Origin: an uncultured Bacilli bacterium
Lineage (GTDB): Bacteria; Bacillota_I; Bacilli_A; RF39; UBA660
NCBI GenBank assembly: GCA_949025205.1
Contig: CARMXJ010000003.1
Span: forward strand, 1 to 62,674
DNA: 62,674 bases
Direction: 5' to 3'
Positions 32,761 through 41,746 of this stretch are shown one piece after another (position 1 is the stretch's first letter; every line of letters begins with the position of its first letter). Below the pieces are notes generated by a model. The model was not told where the DNA came from. It was given only the letters and a program-made list of their open reading frames with translations, and searched no databases. The position numbers and the translations under genes were made by a program.

Positions 32761-34125
32761 ATGGATTTAAAAGAACTTTTTGAAAATATAGAAAACTTAG
32801 TAAACAAAGAAGTAGAGTTAAATGGCTGGATTCGTAACCATCGGCGCCAAAAAGAATTTGGATTTATTGATTTTTCTGATGGAACTTGCTTTAAACATAT
32901 CCAAATCGTATATGATAATACGCTAGAGAATTTTGAAAGTATTAATAAACTATTAGTAGGTTGTGCCCTAAATATTAAAGGTGAACTTATTCCATCAAGT
33001 GGGTCCCAAGACTATGAAATAAAAGCAAATGAAATAACTCTTTTAGGAGATTGCCCAGAAGATTATCCCATTCAACCCAAAAGACATACAAGAGAATTCT
33101 TAAGAGAACAGGCTTACCTTCGTCCTAGAACCAATCTTTTTCAAGCCGTATTTCGAGTTCGTAGTGTTGCAGCATACGCTATCCATAAATACTTTCAAGA
33201 AAATGGATTTGTCTACTTCCATGCTCCTTTAATTACAGCAAGTGACTGTGAAGGTGCTGGAGAAATGTTTCAAGTAACAACCCTTCCTCTTGATAAAATA
33301 AAAGGAGATGTAGATTACACCAAAGACTTCTTTGGAAAAATGACAAATCTTACTGTAAGTGGTCAATTAGAAGCCGAAACGTTTGCGACAGCTTATAAAA
33401 AAACGTACACTTTTGGCCCAACCTTTAGAGCAGAAAATTCAAATACAAAAACCCATGCTGCTGAATTTTGGATGATAGAACCAGAAATGTGCTTCACCGA
33501 TTTAGATGGCAATATGGACATTATGGAAAGTATGTTAAAATACATCGTTTCTTATGTTTTAGAAAATTGCAAAGACGAAATGGATTTCTTTGATAATTTC
33601 GTAGAAAAAGGAATAAAAGAAAAGCTAAACAAACTAATAAATAGTAATTTCACCAGAATTGATCATGAAGAAGCCATTAAAATACTAAAGAATGCCGATG
33701 TAAAATGGGAATTTGAGCCCGAATATGGAGAGGATATCGCTAAAGAACATGAGAAATACATAACAGAATACTTTAATGGACCTGTATTCATTAAAAACTG
33801 GCCAAAAGATATAAAAGCATTCTATATGAAACAAAATGAAGACGGGAAAACCGTTGCTGCTGTAGACTTGGAGGTCCCTGGAGCAGGAGAACTAATGGGT
33901 GGTTCCCAAAGAGAAGAAGATTACGAAAAACTCATTAATCGTATGAAAGAAATGCATGTAAACCCAGAAGAACTAGATTGGTATCTAAACTTAAGAAAAT
34001 ACGGCACATGCGTACATTCTGGATTCGGTATGGGATTTGAAAGACTTTTAATCTATCTAACTGGAGTAGATAATATTCGTGATGTCATTCCTTATCCAAG
34101 AACACCAGGAAATTGCGAGTTTTAA
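32761..34125 (+). CDS. asnS: Asparaginyl-tRNA synthetase
   Basis: 454 aa from ATG 32761, for which AGGAG (32749-32753) fits; ATG 32743 in hisS has no ribosome site. N-terminal OB-fold anticodon domain (VELNGWIRNHRRQ), then a class II core with motif 2 FGPTFRAENSNTKTHAAEFW and motif 3 SGFGMGFERLLIYLTG. The ENSNTxTHAAEFWMIEPE wording is characteristic of AsnRS as opposed to AspRS. With AsnRS present, the gatCAB genes in the same operon are presumably needed for Gln-tRNA formation. Confidence 0.95.
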   Translation: MDLKELFENIENLVNKEVELNGWIRNHRRQKEFGFIDFSDGTCFKHIQIVYDNTLENFESINKLLVGCALNIKGELIPSSGSQDYEIKANEITLLGDCPEDYPIQPKRHTREFLREQAYLRPRTNLFQAVFRVRSVAAYAIHKYFQENGFVYFHAPLITASDCEGAGEMFQVTTLPLDKIKGDVDYTKDFFGKMTNLTVSGQLEAETFATAYKKTYTFGPTFRAENSNTKTHAAEFWMIEPEMCFTDLDGNMDIMESMLKYIVSYVLENCKDEMDFFDNFVEKGIKEKLNKLINSNFTRIDHEEAIKILKNADVKWEFEPEYGEDIAKEHEKYITEYFNGPVFIKNWPKDIKAFYMKQNEDGKTVAAVDLEVPGAGELMGGSQREEDYEKLINRMKEMHVNPEELDWYLNLRKYGTCVHSGFGMGFERLLIYLTGVDNIRDVIPYPRTPGNCEF

Positions 34126-34127
34126 GT

Positions 34128-34913
34128 ATGGATTTAGTAAATATAATTTATCGTTACGTTCAAAGATTTATAAATAGTGAAGAATTAATAAATCTTTTAG
34201 AAAATATTGATAAAAATAAATTTGCTGACGATGAAACAGAAGCTCTTAATAAACTTCTATTAGAAGTGAAGGAAATAATAAAAACGATCCCCAATGAAAT
34301 TGATGCTGTTGAAAAAAATAGATTAAAAACGATTAATCGTATGTTATCATCACTTAAGAAAACTTTAGAAAGTGATAATTTAGATGAAAAAGGAAAAGAG
34401 TTTCTTGAAAATCAATATAATAATATGCTAAAAAATAAAGAAAAAGTCCGGGATAGCGGATTAAGATATGAAAAACTATTTGAACTTCTAACCCATTTTC
34501 CCATATATAATCATTATTGCTTGCAAATGGATGATTTAACACTCTTAGAATTTATTACACAGTATATATCAGTTCCATTACCACCACCAATTAGTCAAAA
34601 AGATTTTGATGAATTAATCGAAGTCGGTATTAAAGAAGATAAAAGAGAATCTTTATGGCGTATGGCTATGAATTACAATCGCAAAAACAAAGATTTTTCT
34701 AAAATAGAAGACTATTTTATATCAATAAGAGATGACTATTATTTGGCAGAATTAATTAGTGGAGTAGAAGAAGACTTAGATTTAGATAGATTAATTGATA
34801 AAGTTTTAAGGACTAAAGATAATGATTTTATAAAAAAATTAGCAAATACTTCTTATTTAGAACCGATATTTACAGATGAGCAAAAAGAAAAAATAAAGAA
34901 TGGAATTAAATAA
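34128..34913 (+). CDS. Hypothetical protein, 261 aa
   Basis: Starts at ATG 34128, two bases after the asnS stop and without a Shine-Dalgarno, so it probably depends on translational coupling. It is an all-helical, Glu/Lys-rich cytoplasmic protein with heptad-like repeats in the first half (RLKTINRMLSSLKKTLE). The second half carries two short similar helical units (LWRMAMNYNRKNKDFSKIED; LAELISGVEEDLDLDRLID) that recall alpha-helical repeat proteins. No family recognised. Position inside a synthetase operon may be incidental. Confidence 0.6.
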   Translation: MDLVNIIYRYVQRFINSEELINLLENIDKNKFADDETEALNKLLLEVKEIIKTIPNEIDAVEKNRLKTINRMLSSLKKTLESDNLDEKGKEFLENQYNNMLKNKEKVRDSGLRYEKLFELLTHFPIYNHYCLQMDDLTLLEFITQYISVPLPPPISQKDFDELIEVGIKEDKRESLWRMAMNYNRKNKDFSKIEDYFISIRDDYYLAELISGVEEDLDLDRLIDKVLRTKDNDFIKKLANTSYLEPIFTDEQKEKIKNGIK

Positions 34914-34930
34914 AAAAAGAGGAAAAAAGA

Positions 34931-35275
34931 ATGAAAATTATAAAAAAATATAGTAAAGAAATCGAAAAAGAAGATGCCCATGGCGGTAGTGGAAGCAGAA
35001 AATTATACATAGAAGACAATGAATTTAGCACTATCCAAGGAATGACTTATGGATGGCTTCCAATTGGAAACAAGTATGCATGGCATAATCATGAAGATAT
35101 TGATGAAATTATGTTTGTAATAAAAGGAACAGGAATAGTAAAGGATGAAGATGGAGAATATCGATACGAATCTGGGGATGTCTTTATGTATCCTGCTAAT
35201 ATATTTCATGAAATTTACAATGATGGAAATCTAGAATCAGAATTTGTTTTCGTAAGAATACATAATACTAAATAA
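34931..35275 (+). CDS. Cupin-domain protein
   Basis: 114 aa, single cupin. Motif 1 reads KYAWHNHEDIDEIMFVIKGTG (G-x5-H-x-H-x3,4-E with H-x-H and E present), and motif 2 YESGDVFMYPANIFHEIYN. These residues fit a metal-binding beta barrel; the ligand or reaction cannot be told. Encoded between the unknown gene and aspS, on the same strand with short gaps (17 and 31 bases), so it is in the operon. AGAGGAAAA precedes ATG 34931. Confidence 0.85.
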   Translation: MKIIKKYSKEIEKEDAHGGSGSRKLYIEDNEFSTIQGMTYGWLPIGNKYAWHNHEDIDEIMFVIKGTGIVKDEDGEYRYESGDVFMYPANIFHEIYNDGNLESEFVFVRIHNTK

Positions 35276-35306
35276 AATATTGAAAAAAGAAAGAAGAGAA
35301 TAACAC

Positions 35307-37070
35307 ATGAAACAATATAACAATGGAGAATTTAGAAAAAAAGACATTGGCAAGGAATATACCGTATATGGCTGGGTAAACAAACGTAGAGATATGGGAG
35401 GAGTCATATTTGTTGACCTTCGTGACCGCTCTGGCTTTTTGCAAATCGTATTTAATCGCAGTTTTTTAAAAAATGATTTTGCTCTAGCAGAGAGTCTAAA
35501 AAATGAATACTGTATTAAAGTAACTGGAGAGTTAATTGCGAGAACTGATGATATGATAAACCCAAAAATTCCAACAGGTGAAGTAGAATTAATGGTTCGT
35601 GATTTAGAAATACTAAGCGAATGCGAAACATTACCATTTAACGTCTACGAAGACAAAGAAGTAAACGAAAACGTAGGATTAAAATATCGTTATTTGGATT
35701 TAAGAAGAGAAAAACTACAAAATACAATCAAAACAAGAGCTATGATTACATCTTCAGTAAGAGAATACTTAAATAACTTAGATTTTTTGGAAATAGAAAC
35801 TCCAATTCTTTGTAAATCAACACCAGAAGGAGCAAGAGACTATATTGTACCTTCTAGAATTAATAAAGGAGCCTTTTATGCTTTACCCCAAAGTCCTCAA
35901 ATTTTTAAACAACTTTTAATGGTAGGTGGATTTGAGAAATACTATCAAATCGCAAAGTGTTTCCGTGATGAAGACTTACGTGCAGATAGACAACCAGAAT
36001 TCACCCAAATTGACTTAGAAATGAGCTTTGCAAATCAAGAAGACATCATAACTCTTGTAGAAGGCATGATTAAACATGTTGTAAAAAAGGTAAAAAACAT
36101 TGAACTTTCTGATTTTCCAAGAATGCCTTATAAAGAAGCAATGGAACGTTTTGGTTCTGATAAACCTGATACAAGATTTGCCATGGAACTAAATGATTTA
36201 ACAGAAATTTTAAAAGGAACAAAAATGAATGTATTTAATAATGTCATAGAAAGTGGTGGCATGGTAAAATGCTTAATCGTTAAAAATAACGGAGATAAAT
36301 ATTCAAGAAGCGATGTAGAACACCTAACAGATTTCGTTAAAATTTATGGTGCGAAAGGTCTTGCTTGGCTAAAATACGATAACGATACCTTTAATGGAGT
36401 CATTGCCAAAAACTTAGAAGATGAAAAACTAGAATTAATGAAAACCACTTACAATATCGAAAATAATGATTTAATCTTAATCGTAGCAGATAAAGCAAAA
36501 ATAGTATATGACTCTCTTGGTGCGTTGCGTCTAAAAATTGCGAATGAATTAAATTTAATTGACAAAGAAAAACTAAATTTCTTATGGGTAGTAGATTTTC
36601 CTATGTTTGAATATTCTGAAACCGACAAACGTTTTAAAGCGATGCATCATCCATTTACAATGCCAAGTGACCTAGACAAAGTAAAAAATGACAAAGAAAA
36701 TTGCTTAAGTATTGCTTATGACATTGTATTAAATGGTTACGAATTAGGAGGAGGTTCTGTTCGTATTCACGACCCAAAAATACAAAAAATTGTATTTGAT
36801 GCGCTAGGATTAACAGAAGAAGATATTAAAGCAAAATTTGGATTCTTTATTGATGCATTCAAATTTGGAGCACCTCCTCATGCTGGACTTGCCATTGGAC
36901 TAGAAAGATTTACAATGCTTTTATCTGGAACAGACAACATGAAAGATGTTATAGCATTCCCTAAAACCCAAAGTGCGAGTGACTTAATGAGCGAAGCACC
37001 AAGTATTGTTGCGGAAAGTCAACTAGAAGAACTAGGAATAAAAGTAGTAGAGGAGGAAGAAAATGCCTAA
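35307..37070 (+). CDS. aspS: Aspartyl-tRNA synthetase
   Basis: 587 aa, full bacterial type. N-terminal OB fold (YTVYGWVNKRRDMGGVIFVDLRD), class II core with CFRDEDLRADRQPEFTQIDLEMSF (motif 2), the GAD insertion domain (about 290-400) and motif 3 HAGLAIGLERFTMLLSGTDN. It ends 8 bases into gatC. Because a separate AsnRS exists, this enzyme is probably discriminating, but the sequence alone does not settle that. Confidence 0.96.
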   Translation: MKQYNNGEFRKKDIGKEYTVYGWVNKRRDMGGVIFVDLRDRSGFLQIVFNRSFLKNDFALAESLKNEYCIKVTGELIARTDDMINPKIPTGEVELMVRDLEILSECETLPFNVYEDKEVNENVGLKYRYLDLRREKLQNTIKTRAMITSSVREYLNNLDFLEIETPILCKSTPEGARDYIVPSRINKGAFYALPQSPQIFKQLLMVGGFEKYYQIAKCFRDEDLRADRQPEFTQIDLEMSFANQEDIITLVEGMIKHVVKKVKNIELSDFPRMPYKEAMERFGSDKPDTRFAMELNDLTEILKGTKMNVFNNVIESGGMVKCLIVKNNGDKYSRSDVEHLTDFVKIYGAKGLAWLKYDNDTFNGVIAKNLEDEKLELMKTTYNIENNDLILIVADKAKIVYDSLGALRLKIANELNLIDKEKLNFLWVVDFPMFEYSETDKRFKAMHHPFTMPSDLDKVKNDKENCLSIAYDIVLNGYELGGGSVRIHDPKIQKIVFDALGLTEEDIKAKFGFFIDAFKFGAPPHAGLAIGLERFTMLLSGTDNMKDVIAFPKTQSASDLMSEAPSIVAESQLEELGIKVVEEEENA

Positions 37071-37368
37071 ATTTACAAGTGAGCTCGTAGATGATTTAGC
37101 AGCCAAACTTTTAATTGGCTTAAGTCCTGAAGAAAACCAAATGGTTCTAGATGAATTTTCTATCATTGATGAAAATCTAGGCAAAGTAGAAAATTTTGAA
37201 AATATAAAAAAAGTAGAACCTATGACCCATTGTTTAGATGATTTTACTTGTACTTTAAGAGAAGATAAAGTAGAACCTTCTATTCCTATTGAGGATGCTT
37301 TAAAAAATTGTGATGTAGTAGAAGGAAGAGAAATAGAGGTACCAAAAGTAGTTGGAGGAGAAAATTAA
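37063..37368 (+). CDS. gatC: Aspartyl/glutamyl-tRNA amidotransferase subunit C
   Basis: 101 aa. GatC is a small scaffold wrapping between GatA and GatB. Family features: N-terminal helical part (LVDDLAAKLLIGLSPEE) and the conserved tail pattern (MTHCLDDFTCTLREDKVEPS, then DALKNCD) . It overlaps aspS by 8 bases and shares TAATG-type overlap with gatA. GAGGAGGAA lies just before ATG 37063. Confidence 0.9.
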   Translation: MPKFTSELVDDLAAKLLIGLSPEENQMVLDEFSIIDENLGKVENFENIKKVEPMTHCLDDFTCTLREDKVEPSIPIEDALKNCDVVEGREIEVPKVVGGEN

Positions 37369-38816
37369 TGGATAAAACAATTGAAGAGTTACATGAATTA
37401 TTAAAGACAAATCAAATAACCAGCAAAGAATTAATCGAAGAATCTCTTAAAAAATCACATGATATTCAAGAACGTTACAACGCTTTTGTAACCATTTTAG
37501 ATGAAGCAGAAGAAACTCCTATAACAGATAATTTCCTTTCCGGTATTCCTTTTGGAATTAAAGATAATTATTCTACTAAAGATATTTTATCAACTGGTTC
37601 TTCTAATACTTTAAAAGATTATGTTCCCTTTTTTAACGCTACTGCTGTCCAAAAACTTTTAGATGCAGGAGCAGTTCCTGTAAACAAAACCGTTCTAGAT
37701 GAATTTGGAATGGGTGGTACTGGAACAACGGGACACACTGGCATTGTCAAAAATCCGTGGGATCCTACTCGTATGACAGCAGGTTCTAGTGCAGGGTCTG
37801 CTTGCGCGGTAGCAGCTGGAGTATATCCTTATGCTCTAGGAAGTGACACAGGAGATTCAATAAGAAAACCTGCCGCTTACTGTGGTATTGTGGGATACAA
37901 ACCAACATATGGTATGATTTCTAGATTCGGTTTATTTCCCTTTGCATCTAGTTTAGACCATTGTGGTGTTTTAACAAGAAGTGTAGCAGATGCGGCAATT
38001 GTAGTAGACACCATGAAAGGAATCGATGAAAAAGATATGACTTCTTGGGATTCTAGTAACATGCATTTGTATGAAAACATAGACAAAGAAATAAAAGGAA
38101 AGAAATTGTGCTACATCAAAGAATTGTGTGACATTGACTTTTATGAAAATCCTACAGAAGAATTAAAAATGCACTTAGAAAATTTTAAAGAAAAACTAGA
38201 ACTATGTAAAAATTTAGGAATGGAAGTAGAAGGCGTTTCCGTAAACCAAAAGTTACTTGATGCACTACCTAGTGTTTATGTAGCCATTTCTTGTGCGGAA
38301 GCCACAAGCAACATGTCAAATTTAACAGGAATTATTTTTGGGCCAAGAGGAAATGGAAAAAATGTTACCGAAATGATGATGGACCATCGAACAAAAGGTT
38401 TTTCTCCTTTAATCAAACGCCGTTTTATTATTGGGTCTTATATCTTACAAAAAGAAAATCAAGAAAGATATTTCAAAAATGCAGGGAGAGTAAGAAGATT
38501 ACTTGTCGATACTTGGAAAAAATTATACGAGAGTTACGATGCTGTTATTTTACCTGTAGGAAGCGGTCCTGCAAAACACTTAGACGGTTCTAAAGATATC
38601 TTAACCAAAGATACTGCTGCTTTAGAGGAGCACCTACAAATTGGAAACTTTGGTGGCTTTCCTTCTATTACGATACCTGATGGGTTTATAAACGGACTCC
38701 CCGTTGCCTTAAACATTACCGGAAATTGCTATGAAGATGAAAAAGTTCTAAATATTGCATATGCTTTAGAGAGCGCAATGCCTTACAAAAATCAAATAGC
38801 CAAGGAGGTGCGTTAA
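37368..38816 (+). CDS. gatA: Aspartyl/glutamyl-tRNA amidotransferase subunit A
   Basis: 482 aa, amidase-signature subunit that releases ammonia from glutamine. The Ser-cisSer-Lys triad is visible: Lys in GIPFGIKDNY (about residue 68) and the Ser pair in AGSSAGSACAVAAG and GSDTGDSIRKPAAYCG. The DTGDSIR form with Asp and KPAAYCGIVGYKPTYG is typical of Mollicutes-like GatA, a small taxonomic hint. One-base overlaps on both sides (gatC, gatB) ensure equal synthesis. Confidence 0.96.
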   Translation: MDKTIEELHELLKTNQITSKELIEESLKKSHDIQERYNAFVTILDEAEETPITDNFLSGIPFGIKDNYSTKDILSTGSSNTLKDYVPFFNATAVQKLLDAGAVPVNKTVLDEFGMGGTGTTGHTGIVKNPWDPTRMTAGSSAGSACAVAAGVYPYALGSDTGDSIRKPAAYCGIVGYKPTYGMISRFGLFPFASSLDHCGVLTRSVADAAIVVDTMKGIDEKDMTSWDSSNMHLYENIDKEIKGKKLCYIKELCDIDFYENPTEELKMHLENFKEKLELCKNLGMEVEGVSVNQKLLDALPSVYVAISCAEATSNMSNLTGIIFGPRGNGKNVTEMMMDHRTKGFSPLIKRRFIIGSYILQKENQERYFKNAGRVRRLLVDTWKKLYESYDAVILPVGSGPAKHLDGSKDILTKDTAALEEHLQIGNFGGFPSITIPDGFINGLPVALNITGNCYEDEKVLNIAYALESAMPYKNQIAKEVR

Positions 38817-40273
38817 TGGCAAATTTTATAACAAAAATTGGACTTGAGATGCATTGTGAAATGAGCAAAACAAATTCGAAAGTATTTTCAAGCGCCAAAA
38901 ATGCCTATAGCGAAATACCAAATAGCAACATAAGACCTCTTGATATGGGGTTTCCAGGTACTTTACCAGTTGTAAATAAAGAAGCAGTCAAATTATCCTT
39001 AATGGCAAGTATGATTTTACATTGTAGGCAACCTGAATATATGTACTTCGAAAGAAAAAATTATTATTATCCCGATATGCCTAAAAATTACCAAATAACC
39101 CAAAATCCCCCAGAAGATTGTGTCGGAATGGATGGATATCTTGATGTAGAACGGGAAGACGGTTCTTTGTTTAGAGTCGGAATTGATAATATCCATTTAG
39201 AAGAAGATGCCGCAAGTCTTGACCACTACTACGATACATCTTGCATTGATTATAACCGTGCTGGCGTGCCCTTACTAGAACTCGTAACCAACCCAGATAT
39301 CCATAGTGCAAGTGATGCCGTTGCCTTTTTAGAACAAATGCGTAGCATTTACCAATATGCAAACATTAGTGAAGCAGACTCTAAAAAAGGGCAAATACGA
39401 TGCGATGTCAATGTTTCTATTATGGATGCCGATTTAGATGAAGAAAATCCTGAAAATTGGGGAACAAAAGTAGAAATTAAAAACATCAATTCCTTTGGAG
39501 GCGTAAGAGATGCCATAAACTATGAAATCAAACGCCAAAGTGAATTAAAGAGTCTTGGAAGATACAACGAAGTAGAACAAGAAACAAGAAGATGGGATGA
39601 AGAATCAGGGACTACCATTCGCATGCGAAGCAAAGTAGATGCTATTGATTATAAATATTTTGTCGACCCTAATATTCCAAAATTTAAAATTGAAGCTTCT
39701 TGGCTAGAGGAAATAAGAAAAAGTATTCCTTTGCTCCCTTTAGAAAGAAAAGAAAAATATATACAAGAATATGGGCTTTCTGCATACGATGCAAAAGTCA
39801 TTGTAAAAGAAAGAGAATACGCCGAATATTTTGAGAGCTGTTTAGAAATAGGAATGGATGCTAAAACAAGTGCAAATTGGTTAACTACCCAAATTCTAGG
39901 AGAAATAAATAGAACAAACACAAATATAAAAGATTTCTATCTAACACCACAACGTTTAAAGCAAATTACAGATGAAGTAAATAAGGGAACCATCTCTTCC
40001 AAACAAGCAAAAGAAATATTCTATAAAGCAATAGAAGAACAAAAAGAGCCATCTTCTTATATAAGTAGTGATATGGCGCAAATCTCAGATAAAAAAGAAT
40101 TAGAAACCATCATTACAAAAATCTTAGAAGACAATGCATCACAAGTAGAAGAATACAAAAAGGGAAAAGATAATCTATTTGACTACTTTGTAGGACAAGT
40201 CATGAAAAATACATGTGGAAAAGCAAATCCAGTTATTACAAAAGAAATATTAAAAGATAAATTAGACAAATAG
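38816..40273 (+). CDS. gatB: Aspartyl/glutamyl-tRNA amidotransferase subunit B
   Basis: 485 aa, complete. GatB binds the misacylated tRNA, phosphorylates the amino acid and amidates it using ammonia from GatA. Features: GLEMHCEMSKTNSKVFS, the metal-binding and ATP-site sequences YPDMPKNYQITQ and HLEEDAASLDH, NRAGVPLLELVT, KKGQIRCDVNVSI and a C-terminal tRNA-binding YqeY-like tail. AAGGAGGTG precedes ATG 38816. Its last codons form the 5' arm of the operon terminator. Confidence 0.96.
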   Translation: MANFITKIGLEMHCEMSKTNSKVFSSAKNAYSEIPNSNIRPLDMGFPGTLPVVNKEAVKLSLMASMILHCRQPEYMYFERKNYYYPDMPKNYQITQNPPEDCVGMDGYLDVEREDGSLFRVGIDNIHLEEDAASLDHYYDTSCIDYNRAGVPLLELVTNPDIHSASDAVAFLEQMRSIYQYANISEADSKKGQIRCDVNVSIMDADLDEENPENWGTKVEIKNINSFGGVRDAINYEIKRQSELKSLGRYNEVEQETRRWDEESGTTIRMRSKVDAIDYKYFVDPNIPKFKIEASWLEEIRKSIPLLPLERKEKYIQEYGLSAYDAKVIVKEREYAEYFESCLEIGMDAKTSANWLTTQILGEINRTNTNIKDFYLTPQRLKQITDEVNKGTISSKQAKEIFYKAIEEQKEPSSYISSDMAQISDKKELETIITKILEDNASQVEEYKKGKDNLFDYFVGQVMKNTCGKANPVITKEILKDKLDK

Positions 40274-40294
40274 TCTTTCTAGTTTATCTTTTTT
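40256..40294 (+). terminator. Terminator of the synthetase/gatCAB operon
   Basis: GATAAATTAGA (40256-40266) pairs over 11 bp, one of them G-T, with TCTAGTTTATC (40278-40288), followed by six or more T. It overlaps the gatB stop codon. Confidence 0.85.
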
Positions 40295-40330
40295 CATTTT
40301 TTTAGCCATTTACAAAAATAAAAAGACATG

Positions 40331-40336
40331 TTAGAA
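40331..40336 (+). promoter_or_regulatory. -10 element of the promoter for the gene at 40373
   Basis: ATG-T-TAGAAT around 40328-40336 is an extended -10 element; the expected transcript start near 40343 excludes the upstream ATG 40328 as a start codon. Confidence 0.45.
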
Positions 40337-40372
40337 TACAAATCGATTTCAAAAAAAGGGGATTATCACAAA

Positions 40373-40783
40373 ATGAAAATAAAAAAAATAAAAAAGCAAA
40401 AAGATTATAATGCAATGCCTATTAAAATATTAAAAAACGAATTAAAAAGTTTTAAAAGAGCTTTAAAAATAGAAAAATATAGCATTTTTGCAAGTTATGC
40501 ATTAAATATAATAGCAGTTCAAAATTTTATAGAGGCATTTAAAAATTATCTAGAAGCACACCAAGAACCACTATTCAATCATGAATTAAACCAACTTCGC
40601 ATGTTTATGGCTGACCAAAACCTTGGAATCAGCGGTGGAGCTGAGCTATTCACTATTTTTGCAACAATTGCCTTGTTATATGTGCATGGTTATGACAACC
40701 AACAAAAAGCAACAATAGAAACAGTAATGGATATAAAAAGTGAGAAAGAAAGTAAAGAGAGAAAATTAACAAGAACAAGATAA
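40373..40783 (+). CDS. Small membrane protein, unknown
   Basis: 136 aa. Very basic N terminus (MKIKKIKKQKDYNAM), one likely membrane segment at about residues 40-58 (YSIFASYALNIIAVQNF) and another near 92-108 (AELFTIFATIALLYVHG), and a charged C terminus. No family recognised. AAAGGGG is 11 bases before ATG 40373. Its stop codon lies in a terminator hairpin, so it is a single-gene unit. Confidence 0.6.
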   Translation: MKIKKIKKQKDYNAMPIKILKNELKSFKRALKIEKYSIFASYALNIIAVQNFIEAFKNYLEAHQEPLFNHELNQLRMFMADQNLGISGGAELFTIFATIALLYVHGYDNQQKATIETVMDIKSEKESKERKLTRTR

Positions 40784-40812
40784 ACTTTAAAACAATTGGT
40801 TTATCTTTTTTT
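40779..40812 (+). terminator. Terminator
   Basis: AGATAAAC (40779-40786) pairs perfectly with GTTTATCT (40799-40806), followed by a T run. The arms resemble those of the terminator after gatB. Confidence 0.8.
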
Positions 40813-40818
40813 CTTTTA

Positions 40819-40827
40819 TGGTATACT
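40819..40827 (+). promoter_or_regulatory. Extended -10 promoter, apparently leaderless transcript
   Basis: TG-G-TATACT at 40819-40827. A transcript start about 7 bases on would be at or near the GTG 40834 / ATG 40843, leaving no room for a ribosome site. Confidence 0.5.
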
Positions 40828-40842
40828 AAAATAGTGATAAAT

Positions 40843-41706
40843 ATGAAAAAAATAAATAGAATATTAAAAAATATAATCAATTCCCTTACCAATATGCGCA
40901 TTAGTACTATTTATAAACTAATTGGCATTATTTTATTAATTGGAATTCTTTTTTGGGTATATAAAACCATGACGAAAAGTGAAAAAGTAGAAAATAAACC
41001 AAATATTGTTTTAACAGGTACTATCACAAACAAAGGAGAAGGCTATATCATTATAAAAGATTCTAGCCAAAACGAATATTTAATAAATAGCATCAATGAA
41101 ACAAATTACGCAATAGGTAGTGAGGTAAATGCAAGTGTTGCAACCATAATAGAACAAGGAAATAAAACAAAACCCACAACGATTACAAGCAATGAAATAT
41201 TCGTGACAAAAGAAAATGCAAAAAACAAAAACGCCGATGCAGAAATTTTAGCTTATCTAAAAGAAACAGAAAATGATTTTGAAGATACAAATAAACAAGA
41301 AGAAGCAAAAATGCGTTTTATAAGTATCGTAGACTTTTTATTCTATGAAGGCAAAATAAATGGGTATACACTAAACGATGTAACGAATAAAACCAAATTA
41401 CAAGTATTAAAAATAGCATTATCCATTGATAGCAAAATTGAAAATACTTTCCCAGGTTATAAAGAATCTTTATCAAACACAGGAAAAATATATACAGGAA
41501 TTAAAAATAAAATCATTGAAAGTTATTTGACATTAACAACAAATATATGTGAATTTGATGCAAATTTATGCCAAACAGCTCAAAATGACTTTGGGGAAAT
41601 GAAAGACGCATTTTCTATCACTTGGAATGTAATTAGAAATTTAATAGCAGGTACTACTGAAACATTACAAGACTGGTACGAAATTTATAGTGGCAAAAAA
41701 GAGTAG
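40843..41706 (+). CDS. Membrane-anchored protein, unknown
   Basis: 287 aa from ATG 40843 (GTG 40834 is an alternative start). A short basic N terminus, one membrane helix at about residues 24-42 (YKLIGIILLIGILFWVY), then an OB-like beta-strand segment (IVLTGTITNKGEGYIIIKDS) and a helical outside domain of about 200 residues with two Cys. There is no Shine-Dalgarno and the promoter lies so close that the mRNA may be leaderless. It ends 40 bases before the HerA-like gene, which has its own -10 element. Confidence 0.6.
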   Translation: MKKINRILKNIINSLTNMRISTIYKLIGIILLIGILFWVYKTMTKSEKVENKPNIVLTGTITNKGEGYIIIKDSSQNEYLINSINETNYAIGSEVNASVATIIEQGNKTKPTTITSNEIFVTKENAKNKNADAEILAYLKETENDFEDTNKQEEAKMRFISIVDFLFYEGKINGYTLNDVTNKTKLQVLKIALSIDSKIENTFPGYKESLSNTGKIYTGIKNKIIESYLTLTTNICEFDANLCQTAQNDFGEMKDAFSITWNVIRNLIAGTTETLQDWYEIYSGKKE

Positions 41707-41710
41707 GCTA

Positions 41711-41719
41711 TGATATACT
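41711..41719 (+). promoter_or_regulatory. Extended -10 promoter of the HerA-like gene
   Basis: TG-A-TATACT at 41711-41719, 27 bases before GTG 41747. Confidence 0.55.
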
Positions 41720-41746
41720 TTAAAAGAAAATAAAGAGGTGTTAAAA

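Noticed and set aside
40843..41706. NurA-like nuclease partner of the HerA-type ATPase
   Set aside because: The protein has a membrane anchor and no nuclease motif; sequence does not resemble NurA.
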